This document shows, in pieces, positions 26,118 to 33,431 of a stretch of DNA of 64,000 bases. The stretch comes from Myceligenerans indicum (lineage in GTDB: Bacteria; Actinomycetota; Actinomycetes; Actinomycetales; Cellulomonadaceae), in contig NZ_JABBYC010000013.1 of assembly GCF_016742955.1 (NCBI RefSeq), positions 33,393 through 97,392 of the forward strand, given 5' to 3'. The first letter of the stretch is position 1; the number at the start of each line of letters is the position of its first letter. The position numbers were made by a program, and so were the translations under genes. The notes under the pieces were generated by a model. It worked only from the letters and a program-made list of their open reading frames with translations, ran no database searches and had not been told where the DNA came from.

Positions 26118-27410
26118 CCGCGCACGCGGCACCAGGATGTCAGCGAGCCGGTCGTTGACGTCGATCGGTTCACCGGCCTCGTCCACGCCCTCCGCGTAGC
26201 GAGCCCAGCTGGCCACGACGGCCGCCGACAGGCGCACGTCGCCTCCTGCCGCCAGCCGCTCCCGGATCACGGGCACCAGCCACTTCGGGATCCGGTCCGA
26301 CGACTCCATGCACAGCCGGGCGAGCGTGTCGCGGATCTCCGGGTTCCCGAAGCGCTCCAGCAGCGTGGCGCGGTAGTCGTTCAGATCGATCCCCGGCACC
26401 GGCCGCAGAGTCGGGGTAGCCTCCGACTCCATGTAGGCGCGCAGCAGCGCGGCGATCGCCGGGTCCGCCATCGCCTCGTGGGCGTAGCGATGCCCGGCAA
26501 GATAGCCGAAGTAGGCCATCGCCTGGTGCGACGCGTTGAGCAGCCGGAGCTTCATCAGCTCGTAGGGCTCCACGTCGTCGACCAGCTGCACGCCCGCCTC
26601 GGACCACTCCGGGCGGCCGAGCGGGAACTCGTCCTCCAGCACCCACTGGAAGAACGGCTCGGCCACCACAGGCCAGCGGTCCTCCACACCGATGCGTTCC
26701 CGCACCAGCTCCCGGTCCTCGTCGGTGGTGACCGGAGTGATCCGGTCCACCATCGAGTTGGGGAAGGCCACCTCGGACCGGACCCAGTCCCCCAGTTCGG
26801 GGTCACGCAGACCCGCGAACGCCGAGAACACGGTCCGGGCCTTCGTGCCGTTGCCCTGCACGTTGTCGCACGACATCACCGTGAACGGTGCGATGCCCCG
26901 CTCACGACGCCGCGCCAGCGCCTCCACGACGTACCCGAAGACCGTCGTCGGAACGGCCCCGGGTACGGCATCGGCGGCAACGGCCGGATCGGTGGTGTCG
27001 AACTCACCTGTCACCTGGTCGAAGTTGTACCCGCCCTCGGTGATCGTGAGAGACACGATCCGCGTGGCCGGGTCGGCCATGCGTTCGAGGACTGCCTCGG
27101 GGTCGTCCGGTGCGAGCAGGTACTCGACGATGCTGCCGACCGTACGGTGGTCCAGCGACCCGTCCGGGTGCTTGATCACCAGGGTGTACAGGTTGTCCTG
27201 GGCAGCCAGGGCATCCCGCATCCGTGCGTCGCCCGGGAGCAGGCCCACGCCACAGATGCCCCAGTCCCGGTGGCCGCCGTGTCGCAGCAGGTCGTCGATC
27301 ACCATGGCCTGGTGGGCCCGGTGGAACCCACCCACCCCGATGTGCACGATGCCGGGCGTGATCCCCGTCCGGTCGTACTCCGCTTCGAGGGCCACCAGCT
27401 CGCCCGTCAT
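25962..27410 (-). CDS. mannitol 2-dehydrogenase family (long-chain polyol dehydrogenase)
   Basis: 482 residues of the polyol-specific long-chain dehydrogenase family. The N-terminal NAD fold has IVHIGVGGFHRAHQAMVIDD, then SLTITEGGYNF. SCDNVQGNGTKAR and VDRITPVTT follow. The catalytic helix is LMKLRLLNASHQAMAYFG, with the Lys and His expected for hydride transfer. It should oxidise mannitol, arabinitol or sorbitol to the 2-ketose with NAD; the exact polyol or uronate is not clear from sequence. ATG 27410 follows GAGGA. It is the last gene of the ABC operon, 29 bp after the permease, so it likely handles the imported sugar alcohol. Confidence 0.9.
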   Translation of the reverse strand: MTGELVALEAEYDRTGITPGIVHIGVGGFHRAHQAMVIDDLLRHGGHRDWGICGVGLLPGDARMRDALAAQDNLYTLVIKHPDGSLDHRTVGSIVEYLLAPDDPEAVLERMADPATRIVSLTITEGGYNFDQVTGEFDTTDPAVAADAVPGAVPTTVFGYVVEALARRRERGIAPFTVMSCDNVQGNGTKARTVFSAFAGLRDPELGDWVRSEVAFPNSMVDRITPVTTDEDRELVRERIGVEDRWPVVAEPFFQWVLEDEFPLGRPEWSEAGVQLVDDVEPYELMKLRLLNASHQAMAYFGYLAGHRYAHEAMADPAIAALLRAYMESEATPTLRPVPGIDLNDYRATLLERFGNPEIRDTLARLCMESSDRIPKWLVPVIRERLAAGGDVRLSAAVVASWARYAEGVDEAGEPIDVNDRLADILVPRARSQRSDPLAFLRDPSLFGDLVDDPRFTRPYLDTLDRLHTIGAAATLELLVGD

Positions 27411-27439
27411 CAACCGGTCCTCACTTCCGTGTCGGGGCG

Positions 27440-28324
27440 TCACTTGATGGCGCCCATCGCGAGTCCTCGCACGAGCTGCTTCTGCGCGACCCAGCCCGCG
27501 ATCACCACGGGCACGATGGCGATCGTGGACGCCGCCGAGAGGATCGACAGGAACTGTCCGCGGCCGTCCACGAAGCTTCCGAGGACGGGCGGTGTCGTTC
27601 TGGCGACCTGCGTGGTCAGCAGGTTCGCCAGGAAGAACTCGTTCCAGGCGAAGATGAAGCAGATCAGGCCGGCCGCGGCGACGCCGGGCAGCACGATCGG
27701 CAGCACCACGCGGAAGATCTCGGTGCGCAGACCGGCACCGTCGATCTGTGCCGCCTCGATCACCTCCCGTGGCACCTCGGCCAGGAACGAGCGCATCATC
27801 CACACCGCGATCGGCAGGTTGATCCCGACGTACAGGATCGTCAGCCACGTGATGTTGTCGAGCCCACCCACGGCCTGCAGCAGCATGTACACCGGGATGA
27901 TCGACGCCGCCACGGGCATGAACTTCGTCGAGATGAGGAAGAACAGCGGGTCACGCACGTTCTTCACCGGCCTGATGCTCAGCGCGTACGCGGCCGGGAC
28001 CGCGAGCGCCAGGACGAGCAGGGTGGAGCCGATGCTGGCGCTGGCGGAGTTGATCAGGTAGGGAACCATGTCGCGGTCGAACGCTGCCTGGAACCGGTCG
28101 ATGGTGAAGTCCGGGGCGAACGTGGGCGGCAGGGTCGCTGCCTGGCTCTCCGGCTTGAAGGCGGTGAAGACCATCCACACCACCGGGAAGAAGAACGCGA
28201 GCACCGCGATCCAGGTCACGATGGTCAGCGCGATGCCGCGTGCGCGGCGGGACGCCCATCGTGCCGGCTTGCGGACCGGGGGTCTCGTGACGGTGACGGG
28301 CCTGCCGATCGTCGTCGTGGTCAT
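27440..28324 (-). CDS. ABC sugar/polyol permease, MalG type
   Basis: 294 residues with six membrane spans after a basic N-terminus. The cytoplasmic EAA loop EAAQIDGAGLRTEIFRVVLPIVLPGVAA contacts the ATPase. The MalG-like pattern includes LSIRPVKNVRDPLFFL and the closing LVRGLAMGAIK. It forms the import pore with the MalF-type partner. Its ATG overlaps the partner's TGA (ATGA, 28321-28324), so translation is coupled. No ATPase gene is in the operon; a shared MsiK/MalK-like ATPase encoded elsewhere is expected. Confidence 0.9.
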   Translation of the reverse strand: MTTTTIGRPVTVTRPPVRKPARWASRRARGIALTIVTWIAVLAFFFPVVWMVFTAFKPESQAATLPPTFAPDFTIDRFQAAFDRDMVPYLINSASASIGSTLLVLALAVPAAYALSIRPVKNVRDPLFFLISTKFMPVAASIIPVYMLLQAVGGLDNITWLTILYVGINLPIAVWMMRSFLAEVPREVIEAAQIDGAGLRTEIFRVVLPIVLPGVAAAGLICFIFAWNEFFLANLLTTQVARTTPPVLGSFVDGRGQFLSILSAASTIAIVPVVIAGWVAQKQLVRGLAMGAIK

Positions 28325-29208
28325 CGGTTCATCAGCCCTTCCGCCGAGAAGACCTTGAACAGGGTGCGCAGAGCCACCGTGGCCACGATGATCGTGACGA
28401 TCACCGTCATCACGCCGTAGGCCGCGGCCTCACCGACCTCCAGGCCGATGAACGCTCGCTCGTAGAGCAGGTACGACAAGGTCTTGCTGCCGCCCGTCCC
28501 CTTGGTCATGATCGCCACCGGGTCGAAGACCTGGAGCAGCAGGATCGTGGCGAGCAGTACCGTGATCTCCACGTACTGGCGCAGGTGAGGCAGCGTCATC
28601 GAGACGAACGTGCGGAACGGTCCCGCGCCGTCCACGGACGCCGCCTCCAGGACCTCGCGGGACTGCGACTGCAGCCCCGCGAGGAGGATGAGCATGGCGA
28701 ACGGCGTGTACTGCCAGATCAGCACCATGATCACGGTCAGGGCCGGGACCTCGGTGTTCCACGCGACGGGCGGGATGCCCACCAGGGACAGGGCCCAGTT
28801 GGCCATGCCGTACGTGTAGTCGAGGATCGACCACTTCCAGATCAGCGCCGCCGCGGCGGGCATGACCAGGAACGGCGTGATCATGAGTGTGCGTGCCACG
28901 CTCTGGCCCACGAACTTGCGGTCCAGCAGCACGGCGAACAGGAGGCCGAGCAGGGTGGCGCCGACCACGGCCGAGCCGGTCACCACCACGGTGTTTCCGA
29001 GCGAGGCCAGGAACGACCCGTCGGAGAGCACCTTCGCGTAGTTGTCGAACCCGACGAACCCGCGCTGCCCCGGCCGCAGCAGGTTCCACTCCTGGAAGGA
29101 GTAGTAGAGCGTCGCCACCAGGGGGATCTGCGTGAGCAGGATGGCGACGGTCAGCGCCGGCCAGAGCAGCGCACGGGAGATCGCCAGGCTGCGGCGCCCT
29201 GATGTCAC
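28321..29208 (-). CDS. ABC sugar/polyol permease, MalF type
   Basis: 295 residues, six membrane spans. It has LLWPALTVAILLTQIPLV near the N-terminus and the EAA loop EAASVDGAGPFRTFVSMTLPHLR. The GTG at 29208 forms a GTGA overlap with the stop of the binding-protein gene, and this coupling fixes the start; a longer frame with about 50 Arg/Pro-rich residues upstream is rejected. CUT1-type permease pairs import di- and oligosaccharides or sugar alcohols. Confidence 0.9.
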   Translation of the reverse strand: MTSGRRSLAISRALLWPALTVAILLTQIPLVATLYYSFQEWNLLRPGQRGFVGFDNYAKVLSDGSFLASLGNTVVVTGSAVVGATLLGLLFAVLLDRKFVGQSVARTLMITPFLVMPAAAALIWKWSILDYTYGMANWALSLVGIPPVAWNTEVPALTVIMVLIWQYTPFAMLILLAGLQSQSREVLEAASVDGAGPFRTFVSMTLPHLRQYVEITVLLATILLLQVFDPVAIMTKGTGGSKTLSYLLYERAFIGLEVGEAAAYGVMTVIVTIIVATVALRTLFKVFSAEGLMNR

Positions 29209-30566
29209 TGTGCGTCGCCTGCTTCCTGAGCGAGCTTCTGGCCGCGGTCGAGGACGGGTCCGAGCTTGCTGCGTCCGGCGAACACGTCGGACAGGTCCTG
29301 GGACACCTGGTTGCCCAGGTCCTGGAACTCGGGGATCGTCACGTACTGGATGCCGGTCCACGACTGGTCCCAGAGGCCCGGCTTGGTCGGGTTCACGGCC
29401 AGCATGATGTCGTGGGTGATCGGCGCGAAGGACTTGGCTGCCTCCACGTACTCCGGGATCTCGTAGGTCGACTGACGCGCGCCCGGGGGCACCCGGGTCC
29501 AGCCGAGCTCCTCACCGACGAGCTGCTGGTATTCCTTGCTGGTGGCCCACTTGACGAACTCGATGGCGGCGTCCTTGTTCTGCGTGGTCTCGGGGATGGC
29601 GAGGTTCCACGACCAGAGCCAGCCGGACTCCTCGGTCTCCTTGACCGGGGCGTGCGCGTAGCCCATCTTGCCCGCGACCTCGGAGGCCTCGGGGTCCTCC
29701 AGCATGCCGGCGGCGACGGTCGCGTCCACCCACATGGCGGCCTTGCCCTGCGTCATCGTGTTGAGGCACTCGGTGAAGCCGGTCGAGACCGGGTCGGCGG
29801 GGCCGGCGTCGTTCACGAGGTCCACGTAGAACTGGACGGCGTCGCTGAACTCCGGGTCGTTGACGTGGGCGTTCCAGTCCTGGTCGAACCAGGTGCCGCC
29901 GAAGGTCTGGACCACGGTGGTCAGCGGGGCGAACAGCTCACCCCAGCCGGGCTTGCCACGCAGGCAGATGCCGGTCACGTCGTCGGAGTTCACCTTGCGT
30001 GCCGCATCGGCGACCTCGTCCCAGGTGGGGTGGTCCGACAGGGTGATGCCGGCCGCGTCGAGGATCTCCTTGTTGTACATGAGCATCGACGACTCGCCGT
30101 AGAACGGCACCGCGTAGAGCTTGTCGTCGACGGAGACGACGTCCTTCACCGGCTGGAAGAGGTCGTCGACGTCATACTCGGCGTCAGAGCTGAGCGGCTC
30201 CGTCAGGTCCGTGAGCCACTGGTTCTCCGCCCAGATCGGCACCTCGTACGAACCGATCGTCACGATGTCGTACTGGCCGCCACCGGTGGCGATGTCCTTG
30301 GTCACGGCGTCGCGCAGATCGTTCTCCTCCATCTGCACGAAGTTCACCGTGATGTCGGGGTGGGACTCCTCGAAGTTGCCCTTGAGCTCCTCCATGTCCT
30401 TCATCTGCGGGTTGTTCACCGTGGCGAGCGTGAGCTCGACATGACCGTCCCCGCCGTCACCCGTGCCACCACCGCCGCCGGCGCCGGAACAGCCCGCCAG
30501 CACCAGAGCCCCGGTGGCCAGCACCGCCGGGACCGTGGCCCGGCGCATCTTTGTCGTGAGCGTCAT
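29205..30566 (-). CDS. extracellular sugar/polyol-binding lipoprotein
   Basis: 453 residues. The signal peptide ends in LVLAGC, so the protein is lipid-anchored; a Gly-rich linker follows. The family-1 solute-binding fold shows in LATVNNPQMKDMEELKGNFEESHPDITVNFVQ, YAVPFYGESSMLMYNKEILDAAG and GKAAMWVDATVAAG. ATG 30566 has GAGGAGAAGAG upstream. It opens the operon (binding protein, MalF, MalG, dehydrogenase). A GlxR/CRP-like site and an inverted repeat lie 240-300 bp upstream, and the DeoR gene lies farther up on the same strand. The ligand is inferred to be a polyol from the dehydrogenase. Confidence 0.9.
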   Translation of the reverse strand: MTLTTKMRRATVPAVLATGALVLAGCSGAGGGGGTGDGGDGHVELTLATVNNPQMKDMEELKGNFEESHPDITVNFVQMEENDLRDAVTKDIATGGGQYDIVTIGSYEVPIWAENQWLTDLTEPLSSDAEYDVDDLFQPVKDVVSVDDKLYAVPFYGESSMLMYNKEILDAAGITLSDHPTWDEVADAARKVNSDDVTGICLRGKPGWGELFAPLTTVVQTFGGTWFDQDWNAHVNDPEFSDAVQFYVDLVNDAGPADPVSTGFTECLNTMTQGKAAMWVDATVAAGMLEDPEASEVAGKMGYAHAPVKETEESGWLWSWNLAIPETTQNKDAAIEFVKWATSKEYQQLVGEELGWTRVPPGARQSTYEIPEYVEAAKSFAPITHDIMLAVNPTKPGLWDQSWTGIQYVTIPEFQDLGNQVSQDLSDVFAGRSKLGPVLDRGQKLAQEAGDAQ

Positions 30567-30804
30567 CGCTCTTCTCCTCGTCGTTGCGTGTCGTGGTGGC
30601 GTCCTCGGTCACTTCCCGGGAGATGCCGTGTTCTCCGGCATCCGTCCGGCCGCTTCCTTCGTCGGCCACCATGCCGCGCGCCCTCGTTGTCGCGCGTGTC
30701 CTTGTCAACACGGTCATGCTGGGCCGGGCCCGCACCAGGGTCAACGGACGGCATTGCGAATCGGTCAGGGTCATCGCGAGAACGGGCACAGGGCGCGGTC
30801 ACGG

Positions 30805-30820
30805 GGTGACCTAGATCACA
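30805..30820. promoter_or_regulatory. CRP/GlxR-like binding site
   Basis: GGTGACCTAGATCACA matches the cAMP-receptor/GlxR consensus TGTGA-nnTAnn-TCACA at all fixed positions but the first. It lies 239 bp before the binding-protein start, where catabolite control of a sugar operon would be expected. Confidence 0.6.
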
Positions 30821-30833
30821 CATCGGTCCTGGA

Positions 30834-30864
30834 ATCGTGCCGCTGAAACGCACACCGGCACGAT
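30834..30864. promoter_or_regulatory. inverted repeat, possible DeoR operator
   Basis: ATCGTGCCG (30834-30842) and CGGCACGAT (30856-30864) are perfect inverted repeats with a 13-nt spacer. They stand next to the CRP-like site and are a candidate operator for the neighbouring DeoR protein. Confidence 0.45.
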
Positions 30865-31131
30865 GACAACGCCCACGAACCGGAACCGGCGCGGCCCGAA
30901 TCGGTCAATGCCCAGGTCACGCCAAGATCACACGGAGGTCACGCCGAGGTCTCGCTGTACGGCCCCTCCGGCAACCGCCGAGCCCGTCCGGCGACCGCCG
31001 AGCCGGTCGGCGCGACCATCGCTCCCGCCGACCACGGCGCGCGCAGTGCACACGAGAGGTCCGCGGCACGCGGCACCGTCGACACGCACGGCACGACCGA
31101 CGGATGCGGCCGGTACCGCAGCCGGCACCCC

Positions 31132-31197
31132 GTCGTCGGCCCGTCGTCGGCCCGTCGTCGGCCTGTCGTCGGCCCGTCGTCGGCCTGTCGTCGGCCC
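31132..31197. repeat. six 11-bp tandem repeats (gtcgtcggccc)
   Basis: Six head-to-tail units run from 31132 to 31197; only the last base varies (c or t). They end 42 bp before the deoR stop, in non-coding DNA. Confidence 0.85.
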
Positions 31198-31238
31198 CAG
31201 CGCCGGCGCCGGCCGCCGGCCCGCAACCGTGCCGTGCC

Positions 31239-32015
31239 TCAGACCTGCACGACGTGCGCGCCCGCTTCCCCGAACACGCGGGCGCGGGCAGCGGGCAACT
31301 CCACCCCCGTGATCACGACCTCGAAGTCGGCCGGCTCCGCGAAGCGGACGAAGCTCGTCACACCGAACTTGTGGTGGGCCCCGACGAAGATCTTGCGGTG
31401 GCTCGACGCGATCGCGGCCGCCTTCACGTGGGCGACGGCCGGGTCGGGCGTGGTGAGGCCGTCGGACACGGTCACGCCGTTCGCCCCGATGAACGCGAGA
31501 TCCATGCGGAAGTCCCGCAGCATGTCGGTCGCCCACCCGTCGACGACGCCGAGCGTGTTCCCTCGCACCCGGCCACCCACGATGATCACCTGGAAGTTGT
31601 CCCGGCCGGAGAGTTCCGACGCGATCGGGAGGGACGTGGTCACGATCGTCAGGTCGTGGTCCTCCGGCAGAGCACGGGCCAGGAGCAGCGACTGGAAGCC
31701 CTCGTCGATGAAGATCGTGCGCGCCTCGCCCACCCGGCGGGCGCCCTCCTGCGCGATCCTTGCCTTCTCCTCCGGGAAGTTCTGCGTACGCTCCGCCAGT
31801 GCCGTCTCGTACGTGCTGGACTCGACCGGGAAGGCCAGCCCGTAGCTGCGCCGGATCAGGCCCTGCGCCTCCAGCTTGCGCAGTTCCCGGCGCACGGTCT
31901 CCTGCGACACGCCGAGCAGCCGGGCGGACTCGCTGACCTCGATGCGCCCCTGCCCCCGCACCAGACTGAGCAGTTCCTTCGCCCGCGACGACGTGCGCTC
32001 CGTGACATCGCTCAT
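31239..32015 (-). CDS. DeoR-family transcriptional regulator
   Basis: 258 residues. The N-terminal HTH is VSESARLLGVSQETVRRELRKLEAQGLI. The C-terminal DeoR sensor domain has IFIDEGFQSLLLARALPE, LTIVTTSLPIASEL, VIIVGGRVRGNTLG and the closing IGANGVTVSDGLTTPDP. Such regulators bind sugar phosphates and usually repress a neighbouring carbohydrate operon, here most likely the polyol ABC operon 672 bp downstream on the same strand. ATG 32015 is fixed by a strong GGAGGTG box; 19 upstream in-frame codons were left out. Confidence 0.9.
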   Translation of the reverse strand: MSDVTERTSSRAKELLSLVRGQGRIEVSESARLLGVSQETVRRELRKLEAQGLIRRSYGLAFPVESSTYETALAERTQNFPEEKARIAQEGARRVGEARTIFIDEGFQSLLLARALPEDHDLTIVTTSLPIASELSGRDNFQVIIVGGRVRGNTLGVVDGWATDMLRDFRMDLAFIGANGVTVSDGLTTPDPAVAHVKAAAIASSHRKIFVGAHHKFGVTSFVRFAEPADFEVVITGVELPAARARVFGEAGAHVVQV

Positions 32016-32179
32016 GCCGCACCTCCGCGTCCGTCGCGCCACCTCGTGGAGATCCACCTCATAAGACCCCATCGTGCCAATCCTGGAGCCAAGAGTCCAC
32101 GTGCGGCGTGGCGCCCGTCACAGGGGCCCGGTGCGCGAGCGGCACTCCCCTGCCCGTCGTGCGCACCCGGCAAGGTGAT

Positions 32180-32185
32180 TACGAT
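32180..32185 (+). promoter_or_regulatory. -10-like TACGAT for Lrp-type gene
   Basis: TACGAT ends 6 nt before ATG 32192. Confidence 0.45.
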
Positions 32186-32191
32186 GGCGCC

Positions 32192-32473
32192 ATGCTGACC
32201 GCGATCGTCCTCATCGACGCCGAGACCTCCCGCATCCCCGAGGTCGCCGAGGCCGTCACCGACATCCCCGGCGTGACCGAGGTCTTCTCCGTGACCGGGA
32301 AGGTCGACCTCGTCGCGATCGTGCGCGTGCACGAGCACGAGGAGCTTGCCGGGGTCGTGTCCGACGCCGTGAACAAGGTCCCCGGGGTCACCCGCACCGA
32401 GACCCTGATCGCGTTCCGCGCCTACTCCAGCAAGGATCTGGAGCAGGCGTTCGCCCTGGGTCTCGACGACTGA
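32192..32473 (+). CDS. stand-alone Lrp/AsnC ligand-binding (RAM) domain protein
   Basis: 93 residues consisting only of the alpha-beta ligand-binding domain of Lrp/AsnC regulators: MLTAIVLIDAETSRIPEVAE, VTEVFSVTGKVDLVAIVRV and a final TLIAFRAYSSKDLEQAF. There is no HTH, so it cannot bind DNA alone. Such proteins form rings and may sense amino acids or modify a full-length Lrp. An actinobacterial copy near the bcc-aa3 genes is common; its role is not known. ATG 32192 is placed by TACGAT six bases upstream. Confidence 0.82.
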   Translation: MLTAIVLIDAETSRIPEVAEAVTDIPGVTEVFSVTGKVDLVAIVRVHEHEELAGVVSDAVNKVPGVTRTETLIAFRAYSSKDLEQAFALGLDD

Positions 32474-32601
32474 CACCGCCGACGGACCCGGGCCCGCGGC
32501 GACGGCCCACGAGCTGCACCGCCGTGGGCCGCGGCGGGCCGGACGCCGGTGCGACGATCGTGTCGCCCCGCGGTCGCGGCCATTGCGGCCGAACGCGAAC
32601 G

Positions 32602-32647
32602 ACGGCGGTCCGTGCCCCCTCCAACGAGAGGGATCACGGACCGCCGT
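32602..32647. terminator. 13-bp-arm hairpin between convergent genes
   Basis: ACGGCGGTCCGTG (32602-32614) and its complement (32635-32647) enclose a smaller ccctc/gaggg stem, between the RAM protein stop and the SOD stop. Confidence 0.65.
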
Positions 32648-32705
32648 CGTGCGGAGGACCTTCCTGCCGGATCAGGCCGTCCGCCGGATCACGCCGTGGG
32701 GACGA

Positions 32706-33335
32706 TCAGGCCGTCGGGACGATCAGGCCCGACGTCTGGGCCTTCGCACGCGCCAGACGCTCGGAGGCGTCGGCCCAGTTGACGACGTTCCACCAGGCCT
32801 TGATGTAGTCCGGGCGGACGTTCAGGTAGTCCAGGTAGTACGCGTGCTCCCAGCAGTCGAGCAGCACGATCGGCGTGAGACCCATCGGGATGTTGCCCTG
32901 CTGGTCGAACAGCTGGACGACGACCAGCCTCTCGCCGATCGAGTCCCATGCCAGGATCGCCCAGCCCGAACCCTGCACCGTCGTCGCAACGGCCGTGAAG
33001 TGCGCCTTGAACTTCAGAAACGAGCCGAAGTGCTCGTCGATGGCGGCACCGATCTCGCCCGTCGGCTCACCGCCGCCTTCCGGAGACATGTTGGTCCAGA
33101 AGGCGGAGTGGTTCACGTGCCCGCCGAGATTGAACGCCAGGTTCTTCTCGAGCTGGTTGATCGAGCCCAGGTCGCCCTTGTCGCGCGCCTCAGCGAGCTT
33201 CTCCAGGGTCTCGTTGGCGACCTTGATGTAGGTCGCGTGGTGCTTGGAGTGGTGCAGCTCCATCACCTTCGCCGAGATGTGCGGCTCCAGGTCCCCGTAG
33301 TCGTAGCTCAGGTCAGGGAGCGTGTACTCAGCCAT
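32706..33335 (-). CDS. sodA: superoxide dismutase, Mn/Fe type
   Basis: 209 residues. Metal ligands are all present: His28 in MELHHSKHH, His76 in [11 protein letters not shown], and Asp160 and His164 in [13 protein letters not shown]. The enzyme turns superoxide into peroxide and oxygen in the cytoplasm. GG before His-Val-Asn-His and Gln in FDQQGN are closer to Mn enzymes, but metal choice cannot be fixed. It sits 96 bp after the qcr operon on the same strand, fitting protection from respiratory superoxide. The last codons are partly duplicated in the DNA just after the stop. Confidence 0.95.
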   Translation of the reverse strand: MAEYTLPDLSYDYGDLEPHISAKVMELHHSKHHATYIKVANETLEKLAEARDKGDLGSINQLEKNLAFNLGGHVNHSAFWTNMSPEGGGEPTGEIGAAIDEHFGSFLKFKAHFTAVATTVQGSGWAILAWDSIGERLVVVQLFDQQGNIPMGLTPIVLLDCWEHAYYLDYLNVRPDYIKAWWNVVNWADASERLARAKAQTSGLIVPTA

Positions 33336-33367
33336 TGTGTGTAGTTCCTCCTCGGTGAGACGACGAC

Positions 33368-33409
33368 GGCCCGACTCCCCGCCCGCCGGAACGGGAGAGA
33401 AGCCGGGCC
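33368..33409. terminator. imperfect hairpin after qcrCAB
   Basis: ggcccg (33368-33373) pairs with cgggcc (33404-33409) around a second ccccg/cggg stem, in the 96-bp gap between the qcrB stop and the SOD start. Readthrough into sodA is possible. Confidence 0.35.
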
Positions 33410-33431
33410 ATCGCTTGGTTCCGCAGGTCGC

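Larger units (their letters stand above)
30567..31238. other. 672-bp non-coding region upstream of ABC operon
   Basis: It contains the leader of the binding-protein gene, a CRP/GlxR-like palindrome (30805-30820), an inverted repeat (30834-30864) and six 11-bp tandem repeats (31132-31197) next to the deoR stop. Short frames inside are Arg/Thr/Pro-rich and not protein-like. Confidence 0.6.

Noticed and set aside
31132..31197. CRISPR array
   Set aside because: The units are 11 bp, contiguous and without spacers.
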